A program made the translations under genes and the position numbers. A DNA stretch of 7,072 bases. It comes from Thermomicrobiales bacterium (lineage in GTDB: Bacteria; Chloroflexota; Chloroflexia; Thermomicrobiales; UBA6265). Shown piece by piece: positions 1 to 5,965 of the stretch (within the stretch, counting starts at the first letter, position 1; each line of letters begins with the position of its first letter). Under the pieces are notes generated by a model. The model worked only from the letters and a program-made list of their open reading frames with translations, did no database searches and had not been told where the DNA came from. The DNA lies in the NCBI GenBank assembly GCA_030447145.1, contig JAUJLY010000146.1, positions 1 to 7,072 of the forward strand. The letters run 5' to 3'.

Positions 1-803
1 ATTCCTGGCACAATGGCCACATGTGGGGCAACAGTGACAAATTGCCGTCCACTTGCGAGCATCGTGCCCCAGTCCGGTGTTGGAGGTTGTGTGCCGAGGC
101 CCAAGAAGCTGAGCCCTGCAGTGGCAATAATCTTCGTACCGACGTCCAGCGACCCGGCCACAATAATCGGCGCGACAACATTTGGTGAAATATGGCGCCG
201 GAGGATGCGCCAGTTGGTCGCTCCCATCGCCTGGCTTGCCTCGACGAACTCCCGCTCTTTCACGGATAGCACCGATCCCCGGATGATTCGGGCATAGCTA
301 GGAACGCCGACAATCCCAATCGCTATCATCGCGTTCAGAAGGCCAGGGCCAAGGACGGCAACGATGGCGATCGCCAATAGGATGTACGGGAAGGCCATCA
401 TGATGTCCAAGGATCTCATGATAAGAGTATCGACGGCTCCCCCGTAATAACCGCTGGCCATCCCCATAAGGACTCCGATCAACAGGGCAAGCAGCGCCGA
501 GGATATTCCCATTAAGAGAGAGATCCTCGCCCCCCAGATCAGACGGCTGGTGATGTCCCGTCCGAATTCATCGGTTCCGAGGAGATGGCCGGCGGTCGCG
601 GGAGGTTGCAGGCGATTGAGAGTGTCAATTTTGTTGGGATCGGCCAAGGGCAGCAGCGGGGCAATGAGGGCGACCAGGAGGATCCCGATCATGATGGCCA
701 GACCCGTTACCGCCGGCCAGTTCTTCCGCAGCATCGGGCGAACGGAGGCGATGCTTCCCGCCGAGTGCTCTCCTGAGGCGCCCCCTGTCTGCATCCTTTG
801 CAT
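1..803 (-). CDS. DppC-type ABC transporter permease (3' end off window)
   Basis: Inner-membrane permease subunit of a peptide/opine/nickel-class (Dpp/Opp) importer, pairing with the DppB-type protein just upstream. The frame is open for 267 codons and leaves the window at the left edge; the family is usually about 280-300 residues, so only the last membrane segment and tail should be missing. Visible parts are a first membrane segment near residues 33-52, the family signature LLGTDEFGRDITSRLIWGAR (74-93), further hydrophobic segments at about 97-118 and 139-170, and the EAA loop that docks on the ATPase at about 186-211 (FVEASQAMGATNWRILRRH followed by SPN). LSFLGLGTQPPTPDWG (231-246) is also typical of DppC. 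The start is the first ATG after an in-frame TGA, with AGGG 5 nt upstream; a second ATG 9 nt downstream is equally possible. It follows dppB by 34 nt and has no separate promoter that I can see. The family is certain, the substrate unknown. Confidence 0.93.
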   Translation of the reverse strand, partial: MQRMQTGGASGEHSAGSIASVRPMLRKNWPAVTGLAIMIGILLVALIAPLLPLADPNKIDTLNRLQPPATAGHLLGTDEFGRDITSRLIWGARISLLMGISSALLALLIGVLMGMASGYYGGAVDTLIMRSLDIMMAFPYILLAIAIVAVLGPGLLNAMIAIGIVGVPSYARIIRGSVLSVKEREFVEASQAMGATNWRILRRHISPNVVAPIIVAGSLDVGTKIIATAGLSFLGLGTQPPTPDWGTMLASGRQFVTVAPHVAIVPG

Positions 804-837
804 CCTTGCCCTATCGTTTCACGTTCCGCTACGCCTA

Positions 838-1788
838 CTACGAATAATGAATGCGAGGGTCGAGGTAGACGTAGCACAAGTCGACAATCAGGTTGACCAG
901 GACAAACGTTGCGCCGATCAATAGCACGCCACCTTGCACAATGGGGAAGTCCCTTGCCAGAATCGCTTGCACCATCAAGAGCCCCAATCCTGGCCATGAG
1001 AAGACGGTCTCCGTCAAGATTGCGCCGCCTAGGAGGTACCCTACCTGGAGCCCAATAACCGTGACAATAGGGATCAGGGCATTCTTTAGCGCATGGCGCA
1101 GTATCGCGGTTCTTTCCCTCAACCCCTTCGCCCGCGCAGTTCGGATGTAGTCTTGCCGGATGACCTCCAGCATCGAGGAACGCGTCAAGCGCGCCACCAG
1201 CGCCACTGAGGCGGCTGCCAGCGTCACCGCTGGCAGCACTAAATGCTGGAGTAGATCACCGGCATTTCTCGTAGAGCCCGCCGAGTACATGCCCCCTGCC
1301 GGCAACCAGCCGAGCTTGAGGGCGAAGATGACTATCAGCACAATGCCTAACCAGAAGACCGGCATGCTGACGCCCAGCAAGGCAAACAACATGGAAGCAC
1401 GATCAAACCAGGAGTATGGCTTTACGGCCGCAATCACCCCGGCAGCAACACCGATGATCGTTGATATCACTAAGCTCGCGAACGTCAGGATGAGCGTCGC
1501 TTTGAAGCGCGTTAAGATCTCGGGTAGAACCGGCCGCTTCATGGTGATCGAGCGACCAAAGTCGCCCTGCACGACGTTCCACACCCACTTACCGTATTGC
1601 ACGGGAAGGGGTTGATCGAGTCCCAGGTCGGTTCGGATCCGCTGCACGTCCTCCTCGCTGGCAGTAGGGCCGAGCATCACGACAGCGGGGTCACCCGGTG
1701 CCAAGTGCATTACGAGGAACACTACAACGGAGACTCCGAACATCACTGGAACCAAGAGAACCAGGCGTCGCAGGATATAGGCGCTCAC
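838..1788 (-). CDS. DppB-type ABC transporter permease
   Basis: Full-length (316 residues) inner-membrane permease of the DppB/OppB family. It has the N-terminal membrane helix (about 9-30) followed by the motif HLAPGDPA (28-35), and QGDFGRS at 74-80, which is the usual marker before the transmembrane core. Membrane segments follow at about 98-122, 132-158, 184-200, 236-256 and 285-308. The cytoplasmic EAA loop is at about 213-241 (DYIRTARAKGLRERTAILRH, then ALKNALIP). The end, YLDPRIHYS, is the classic C-terminus. The start codon is GTG, 9 nt after the binding-protein stop codon, with no convincing Shine-Dalgarno sequence, so translation probably depends on coupling to the upstream gene. It should form a heterodimer with the DppC-type protein next downstream. 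The substrate cannot be read from the permease; the neighbouring amidohydrolase suggests a carbamoylated or ureide compound or a peptide. Confidence 0.95.
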   Translation of the reverse strand: MSAYILRRLVLLVPVMFGVSVVVFLVMHLAPGDPAVVMLGPTASEEDVQRIRTDLGLDQPLPVQYGKWVWNVVQGDFGRSITMKRPVLPEILTRFKATLILTFASLVISTIIGVAAGVIAAVKPYSWFDRASMLFALLGVSMPVFWLGIVLIVIFALKLGWLPAGGMYSAGSTRNAGDLLQHLVLPAVTLAAASVALVARLTRSSMLEVIRQDYIRTARAKGLRERTAILRHALKNALIPIVTVIGLQVGYLLGGAILTETVFSWPGLGLLMVQAILARDFPIVQGGVLLIGATFVLVNLIVDLCYVYLDPRIHYS

Positions 1789-1797
1789 GTGCCGGCT

Positions 1798-3432
1798 TTA
1801 TTCGACACAGACGTCTTTCAGCCTCAGGTCGAAGTTCGGGTGTAACTCGAAGTTCGTGACGTTACTCGCCATCGCGGCCGTCTGAACCTGGTGTTCAACT
1901 GGAATCAACGGCACCTCTTCGAGAGCGATCTTCTGTACCTGGCGGTACAACTCTGCGCGCTCCTCCTGATCGGACGTCATCCGAGCCTCCTCGAGAAGTC
2001 TGTCCACTTCCGAGTTCTCGTAGAAGAAGCGATTCGGCCCATTCGGTGCCCACTGACTGCTGTGTAAGAAGGGGTAAAGAGTCATGTCTGGATCCGGAAG
2101 TCCCGCCATCCATGAGTTCACAAAGACTTCCTGCTCTCCCGTCCTGAGATTGTTGAGGAAGGTTCCCCACTCGAAGGTTTGTATATTCGCTTGCACACCG
2201 ATGTCAGCAAGATTGGCCTGGACGACCGTTGCCATCATCACCGGCGACTGCATTCCTGATCCTGACTCTGGTACCCACATGGTAATTTCGAAGCCATCCG
2301 GGTATCCGGCTTTCGCCAGGAGTTGCTTGGCCTTTTCCACGTCTCTCTCATACGCTGGTACGTCCTCCGCGAATCCCCAGGTGCCGGGGTTGAGCATGCT
2401 CTTCGCCACTTCGCCCGTCCCTCGGAGCACATCCCGCGTGATTGCTTCCTTGTCTATGGCGTAGGCGAAAGCCTGTCGCACCCCCGCGTCGTCAAGAGGT
2501 GGCTTCTGCGTATTGAGGCCGACGTACCAGAAGTGAATGCCGGGCTGCTTGAGAACGTCGATGTTCGGGTCGTTCTCCAGACCCTCTACATTGTCCGGCG
2601 GCAGATCAACGATGAGGTTGACTTCCCCGGTCTGGAGGGCAGCCAGCCGCGTCTGATCCTCGGTGAAGGGCCGGAAAATTACCGCTTCCAAGTTCGTTGG
2701 CTCGCCCCAGTAATCCTCGTTCGCCTCCAGATTGACCGCAACACCCGGCTCCCAGCTATTGAACTTGAAGGGCCCGGTCCCCACTGGTTGCTGAGGATAA
2801 TCCTCACCGTACTGCTCCACGGCGGTTGGGCTGACAATGCCCGCCGCTGCAGAGGCAAGCGCCGCCGGCAACGATGCCCGCGGTTCCTTTTGGATGATCT
2901 TCACCGTGTGGTCGTCGACCACTTCAATGCTCTCAATGCTGCCGAAGTAAAAACTCGCAAACGGATAGGTCCCGAGGGCGTTGGCGGGATGCGCTTCGTC
3001 GATTTGCCGCATAAGCGAGAACTTGACTGCCTCAGCATTGAAAGGTGTGCCATCGTGAAATTTGACTCCTTGTCGGAGCTTAAACGTGTACTCCCGCCCG
3101 TCGTCGGATATTTCCCATGATTCTGCGAGCAGGGGAACAAGTTCGGCCTTCTCGTCAGCGAAGCCAATCAATGACTCGGTGATCCGCCTGATCACACGTG
3201 CGGAATTGACGTCCGTCACTTGTGCCCCGTCGAGTGCCACAGGTTCTGCGACGAGCCCGACGATGAGTTGCCCGCAAGTCCCGGGCTGCATCGACGCCAA
3301 GGTTCGTGGCGCCTTACCGAGGAGGGGAGCGAGCAAAGCCAGTGGCGCCCCCGTTTTTGCCGCGCGCACTGCGAGTTGCCGCCGAGAGATCTTACCCGCG
3401 ACGAGTTGCTCGACAAGATCATCAAGCACCAT
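1798..3432 (-). CDS. ABC transporter family 5 substrate-binding protein
   Basis: Extracytoplasmic solute-binding protein (SBP_bac_5, DppA/OppA-like), 544 residues, the usual size. The family signature is at about 101-141 (LAESWEISDDGREYTFKLRQ, then GVKFHDGTPFNAEAVKFS). The C-terminal lobe ends with the typical ELYRQVQKIALEEVPLIPVE. The N-terminus has a short acidic helix, then SRRQL (twin arginine at 17-18) and a hydrophobic stretch at 28-38, so Tat export is likely. I see no lipobox cysteine; cleavage after a TLA motif near residue 46 is possible, and the only nearby cysteine, C53 in GTCGQ, has a poor context. The frame is open 24 codons further upstream, but ATG 3432 is chosen because AGGAGG lies 7 nt before it and the longer version would put extra hydrophobic sequence before the acidic helix. 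It delivers ligand to the two permeases directly downstream. The ligand class (peptide, nickel or ureide) is unresolved. Confidence 0.93.
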   Translation of the reverse strand: MVLDDLVEQLVAGKISRRQLAVRAAKTGAPLALLAPLLGKAPRTLASMQPGTCGQLIVGLVAEPVALDGAQVTDVNSARVIRRITESLIGFADEKAELVPLLAESWEISDDGREYTFKLRQGVKFHDGTPFNAEAVKFSLMRQIDEAHPANALGTYPFASFYFGSIESIEVVDDHTVKIIQKEPRASLPAALASAAAGIVSPTAVEQYGEDYPQQPVGTGPFKFNSWEPGVAVNLEANEDYWGEPTNLEAVIFRPFTEDQTRLAALQTGEVNLIVDLPPDNVEGLENDPNIDVLKQPGIHFWYVGLNTQKPPLDDAGVRQAFAYAIDKEAITRDVLRGTGEVAKSMLNPGTWGFAEDVPAYERDVEKAKQLLAKAGYPDGFEITMWVPESGSGMQSPVMMATVVQANLADIGVQANIQTFEWGTFLNNLRTGEQEVFVNSWMAGLPDPDMTLYPFLHSSQWAPNGPNRFFYENSEVDRLLEEARMTSDQEERAELYRQVQKIALEEVPLIPVEHQVQTAAMASNVTNFELHPNFDLRLKDVCVE

Positions 3433-3439
3433 CTCTGTC

Positions 3440-3445
3440 CCTCCT
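3440..3445 (-). promoter_or_regulatory. Strong ribosome binding site of the binding-protein gene
   Basis: Read on the minus strand, AGGAGG sits 7 nt before ATG 3432. It is the best Shine-Dalgarno match in the cluster and decides the start of the binding protein against the longer open frame. It also fits the high protein dose that binding proteins need relative to permeases. Confidence 0.8.
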
Positions 3446-3487
3446 ATCTGAACGAGTGCGGCCTGAATCACCATTAAGACCGGAGTT

Positions 3488-3511
3488 GCGACAAGTACCA
3501 CCACCTGTCGC
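3488..3511 (-). other. Intercistronic hairpin between amidohydrolase and binding protein
   Basis: Read on the minus strand, GCGACA and TGTCGC pair perfectly. The stem can grow inward through G-U, G-C, U-A and G-U pairs, leaving a 4-nt loop (10 pairs in 24 nt). No T-run follows, so it is not an ordinary intrinsic terminator. It lies in the only sizeable gap (105 nt) of the cluster, before the binding-protein gene. Hairpins in this position can stabilise a processed downstream mRNA and raise binding-protein output; that role is inference. Confidence 0.45.
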
Positions 3512-3537
3512 TATCCAACATTGGGCTGCGAATGCTA

Positions 3538-4863
3538 TCAACGGCGGTCGTGGGCGTCAAGGGGCAGTGGTGGTGCCGCCCCTTTGCCTAGCTGTGACAT
3601 ATGGCCCGCTGTGAGCTCAAGGGTGACATTCAGAAGCACTTGAATCCCTACGACGATGTCATCAAAATCCGTCCACTCGGCGACGTTATGACTGATGCCC
3701 CCGCGGCTTGGAACCAACAGCATGCCGGCAGGGCAGAGCCTAGCCATTTGCATGGCATCATGTCCCGCTCCTGATGCCAATCGCAGGGACGGCACGCGGT
3801 GGGCTTGACAATGGTGCTCGAGCATCGCCACTAAGCCCGAATTGAGGGTCACTGGCTCTTCGTCGCTCAGAAGCTCCGTAGTTGGAATCAGCTCACGTAG
3901 GCGAGCGATGCGCACGATCTCTTCCTGAAGGTCCTGGATTGCGCGCGCCTTGTCCGCGCCGTCAGTGCTTCGAACATCAATGCCCAGTTCGACCTCACCC
4001 GGGACTACGTTGATTGCGCCGGGCTTGACTTGTAATGTCCCAACGGTACCAACCACGCGAGGGGTGGCGCTGGCGATCCGCTCTACAGCAAGGACGACCT
4101 CTGCTGCCCCAGCGAGTGCGTCACGACGCAGCGGCATCGGTGTCGCGCCCGAGTGATCCGCACGGCCAGTTAGTCGCAGTCGGAATCGGGTAGGGGCAGC
4201 TATGGCATCAACCACGCCTAGACGCGCGCGGGCCACCTCCAACACGCGTCCCTGCTCGATGTGCAGCTCTAGGTACGCTGTAAAATCCTCAGGACGGCAT
4301 CGTGCTGATGCGATTCGTCGAGGATCTAGCCCTAGGCGTTCTACTACCTGCCCCAACCGCAGGTTCCTCGCGTCGCGCAGTGCGAGAATCTCATCTGGAT
4401 CCCAGGCCCCAGCTACTATTCCGCTGCCGATTGTACCCCGACCGAAGCGACTGGACTCCTCGCATGCGAAGGAGACAATTTCAAGCGGATGCCGCAAAGA
4501 ATTGCCCTGCTCCTGCAACACTGCAGCGATCTCGAGCGCCGCCACAACGCCAATCGATCCGTCAAATCGTCCGCCCTCTGGCACTGTGTCCAAATGTGAC
4601 CCGACCAGCACCGACGGCGCTGATTCGTTTGTGTCATCTCCTAAGCGACCGAAGACGTTTCCAATTGCGTCGACGCGCGTTTGCAGACCAAGCTCGTCCA
4701 TGAAGTGCAGGAGGAGCTCACGGGCGCGCAGATCTTGGCGGGAGAAGGCCGGACGGTTGATGGCACCGTCCCGGCTGTAACCAATTCGGGCGAAGGCCCG
4801 GAGGCGTTCACCGATACGTTGCACATCAACCATTGGCGTGGAAGCGGGGGAGATCCTAGTCAT
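3538..4863 (-). CDS. Zn-dependent N-carbamoyl-amino-acid hydrolase / allantoate amidohydrolase family
   Basis: Cytoplasmic M20-family amidohydrolase of the hydantoinase/carbamoylase group (AllC, L-N-carbamoylase, beta-ureidopropionase-like), 441 residues against a usual 400-440. These enzymes hydrolyse N-carbamoyl groups, releasing CO2 and ammonia. Expected two-metal ligands are visible: H90 and D101 in GSHLDTVPEGGRFDG, E135/E136 in FACEESSRFG, H201 in LELHIEQG, and H392 in SRGGISHNVAEWTDF. GRADHSGATPMPLRRDAL (233-250) is the dimerisation/substrate-binding signature, and SGAGHDAMQMA (364-374) is also typical. The start is taken as ATG 4863, which overlaps the pyrR stop (ATGACTAG), implying translational coupling. 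ATG 4833 is an alternative that begins just before the conserved domain; neither has a clear Shine-Dalgarno sequence. A further in-frame ATG at 4938 would overlap pyrR by 83 nt and is unlikely. Family members differ in substrate by a few residues, so allantoate, N-carbamoyl amino acids and N-carbamoyl-beta-alanine all remain open. Confidence 0.92.
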   Translation of the reverse strand: MTRISPASTPMVDVQRIGERLRAFARIGYSRDGAINRPAFSRQDLRARELLLHFMDELGLQTRVDAIGNVFGRLGDDTNESAPSVLVGSHLDTVPEGGRFDGSIGVVAALEIAAVLQEQGNSLRHPLEIVSFACEESSRFGRGTIGSGIVAGAWDPDEILALRDARNLRLGQVVERLGLDPRRIASARCRPEDFTAYLELHIEQGRVLEVARARLGVVDAIAAPTRFRLRLTGRADHSGATPMPLRRDALAGAAEVVLAVERIASATPRVVGTVGTLQVKPGAINVVPGEVELGIDVRSTDGADKARAIQDLQEEIVRIARLRELIPTTELLSDEEPVTLNSGLVAMLEHHCQAHRVPSLRLASGAGHDAMQMARLCPAGMLLVPSRGGISHNVAEWTDFDDIVVGIQVLLNVTLELTAGHMSQLGKGAAPPLPLDAHDRR

Positions 4864-5401
4864 CGGCGTTATGCCGGCCGTGATCGAGTACCACCGCATC
4901 ACGACCGTCAGTTTCGGCGAGGAATACCCGGACGTCATCGAGGCGTTCGGTGGTGAGATGCCGGCCGACGAGATCAGCGCAAATTGGCAACTCCTTCCAC
5001 CCCCGGTCGATTAAGACGGCCAGGACAATACGCGCTGGACGGCCCAGTTCGAGGATTTCGTCGAGTGCGGCGCGGACCGTCCGGCCGGTGAAGAGGACGT
5101 CGTCAACCAGGACGACCGTTTGGCCGTGGAGTGGAAAGGGGATCTCCGTCTGCCCGATCACGGGTTGCTCGCCCAGACTGTCAAAATCGTCTCGATAAAT
5201 CGTGATGTCGAGACTGCCGCACGGAATCTGATGCCCCAGCTGGTCGGCAAGCCGGGTTTGGAGCCGCTTAGCCAGGACGTCGCCTCGCCGCTTGACGCCG
5301 ATTAGGCAGAGTTCAGGATTGTTCCCGAAGTCCACAACGATGGAGCCGGCCAACGCATCGAGCAGCATCGAAAGTCCGGCGGTGTCGACCACCTCTTCCA
5401 T
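4856..5401 (-). CDS. pyrR: PyrR-type uracil phosphoribosyltransferase, probably without RNA-binding function
   Basis: Type I phosphoribosyltransferase of the PyrR family (181 residues, normal length), making UMP from uracil and PRPP; in Bacillus it also attenuates pyr operons by binding mRNA. The PRPP loop VVLVDDVLFTGRT (97-109) is intact. GSLDITIYRDDF (62-73), GRPARIVLAVLIDRG (120-134) and KELPI (136-140) are family landmarks. The N-terminal helix, which in Bacillus reads RRALTRIAHE, is replaced here by residues including D15, A16 and G19. The usual RGHRELPIR becomes RGWKELPIC (133-141). These are positions I recall as important for RNA binding in Bacillus subtilis, so an enzyme-only role is inferred. 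ATG 5401 has AAGGA 8 nt upstream. No pyrB, pyrC or carA follows; the next gene, overlapping by 8 nt, is a carbamoyl-amide hydrolase, so a salvage or ureide-catabolism context is likelier than de novo synthesis. Confidence 0.93.
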   Translation of the reverse strand: MEEVVDTAGLSMLLDALAGSIVVDFGNNPELCLIGVKRRGDVLAKRLQTRLADQLGHQIPCGSLDITIYRDDFDSLGEQPVIGQTEIPFPLHGQTVVLVDDVLFTGRTVRAALDEILELGRPARIVLAVLIDRGWKELPICADLVGRHLTTERLDDVRVFLAETDGRDAVVLDHGRHNADD

Positions 5402-5409
5402 AGGCTTAG

Positions 5410-5440
5410 TCCTTAAAACCCGGCACCATAGACGCGGGTT
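5410..5440 (-). promoter_or_regulatory. Hairpin abutting the pyrR ribosome binding site
   Basis: On the minus strand, AACCCG (5440-5435) pairs with CGGGTT (5422-5417) around a 12-nt loop. Two more T residues follow, and then immediately the pyrR Shine-Dalgarno AAGGA (5414-5410). With its GGGTTTT end the hairpin could act as a weak terminator or attenuator, or could influence ribosome access. I do not find the purine-rich PyrR binding-loop consensus of Bacillus leaders here. The pairing is plainly visible; the regulatory role is inference. Confidence 0.4.
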
Positions 5441-5510
5441 GTCGACAGCGGCTCATCCCCGCGCCACAGATCCACCGGTGCTCTCTTTATTGCCTGATTT
5501 TGGCCCACTC

Positions 5511-5541
5511 ATTCTCACCAGAGACGAACGCGCAGTGTAAA
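5511..5541 (-). promoter_or_regulatory. Candidate sigma-70-like promoter for the pyrR-transporter cluster
   Basis: On the minus strand, TTTACA (5541-5536, 5 of 6 matches to TTGACA) is followed after 19 nt by GAGAAT (5516-5511, 4 of 6 matches to TATAAT). The spacing is long and the -10 box weak. It is the best match I found upstream of pyrR and would give a leader of roughly 100 nt containing the hairpin next to the ribosome binding site. The -35 box overlaps one strand of the long-range helix of the structured element to its right. Confidence 0.25.
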
Positions 5542-5777
5542 CCCAAGACCCTTGGGCGAGACATCCCGCTCGGAGGCTACTATATCTGACAAGCCCGTGA
5601 AAGCCGTGGCGCGACCCAGCGGAATGCTTCGCATTCCGCGACACGGCACCGTCATGGCAGCTGGAAGGACCACTTGTTGGCATGACAGCGGTGGAAGCAA
5701 GCGTGTCCGGTCTGCCGCACTGGCCAATCCGTGCAGAAGCAGGGTCGGGTGGTGAGCAAGACTCTGCCACACTGACG
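5531..5777 (+). ncRNA. Candidate multibranched structured RNA (or small palindromic mobile element)
   Basis: CAGTGT (5533-5538) pairs exactly with ACACTG (5769-5774), and two more pairs form outside across a one-base bulge. Inside this closing helix lie, in order: CCCAAG/CTTGGG with a 3-nt loop (5542-5556); a long compound hairpin (5603-5647); a bulged hairpin (5648-5692) in which ACC+GTCATG pairs with CATGAC+AGC+GGT and continues through CAGC/GTTG and AAG/CTT; TCT..GCAC with GTGCAGA (5711-5737); and GCAGGGTC/GACTCTGC with a 13-nt loop (5739-5767). Two internal pairs are G-U only when read on the plus strand (5660-5677 and 5743-5763) and would be C-A mismatches on the other, hence the strand. 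I recognise no known RNA family, and no promoter or terminator is clear. Any 240 nt of GC-rich DNA will fold somewhat; only the 5603-5647 and 5739-5767 stems look clearly above chance. Confidence 0.33.
5603..5647. repeat. Long compound inverted repeat
   Basis: The core GCGGAATGC - TTC - GCATTCCGC (5619-5639) is a perfect 9-bp inverted repeat with a 3-nt loop. It is embedded in a second one: GCCGTG-G-CGCG (5603-5613) pairs with CGCG-A-CACGGC (5637-5647), ten pairs with one mismatch. The two stems share three bases, so the fold is either outer 10 pairs plus inner 6, or outer 6 plus inner 9. No T-run follows on either strand, so it is not a standard terminator. It is the strongest secondary structure in the window. 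Confidence 0.7.
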
Positions 5778-5965
5778 AGATGATAGAGAAATGTCAGGCC
5801 ACGGGCTCGACCTTGGCGTATGCAGACACCAACGGGCTCAGATAGGAGGCGTGCAGGGCCGCCAACAGATCAAATCAGCAGGCGGAGCACGCGGCTCCCG
5901 TTAAAAGTTAGACCTTCCGGGTTGCGGTGAGCGAGGATTAGACACTGCCTCTACCGGATGACATC
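5778..5965. other. Rest of the intergenic gap, no confident gene
   Basis: Between the structured element and the antitoxin start I see no convincing gene, RNA family or promoter. A 5-bp hairpin (GGAGC/GCTCC, 5884-5898) is present. The last part, from about 5912, is in frame with the antitoxin and looks like the remains of its 5' end, interrupted by TAG at 5939-5941. A minus-strand frame of about 26 codons ending near 5797 has protein-like composition, but it is stop-bounded with no start and I could not identify it. Confidence 0.4.

Noticed and set aside
2323..3120. Plus-strand open frame of 265 codons
   Set aside because: Lies entirely antisense to the well-supported binding-protein gene, with no family resemblance; a by-product of GC-rich codon use.
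4202..4780. Plus-strand open frame of 192 codons
   Set aside because: Antisense to the conserved catalytic core of the amidohydrolase; Ser/Arg/Pro-rich composition typical of shadow frames.
5461..5530. PyrR-type antiterminator/anti-antiterminator in the pyrR leader
   Set aside because: I looked for the purine-rich binding-loop pattern known from Bacillus and found only a partial GAGAG stretch beside the palindrome CACCGGTG, without the supporting mutually exclusive stems.
5619..5639. Intrinsic terminator
   Set aside because: The stem is perfect, but neither strand has a T-run after it.
5515..5772. Minus-strand open frame of 85 codons overlapping the structured element
   Set aside because: No recognisable motif or family resemblance and no good ribosome binding site. 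The region is dominated by inverted repeats, and an overlapping plus-strand frame of 67 codons is equally unconvincing.
5839..5850. TCAGATAGGAGG, identical to the sequence around the binding-protein ribosome binding site
   Set aside because: A shared 12-mer is expected by chance a few times in a 7-kb window on both strands. At this second site the only nearby start (GTG 5851) is too close to the AGGAGG and opens a 16-codon frame.
5939..5941. TAG read as an amino acid (stop-codon recoding)
   Set aside because: dppB and pyrR end in TAG at positions matching their families' normal C-termini, so TAG is a normal stop in this genome.
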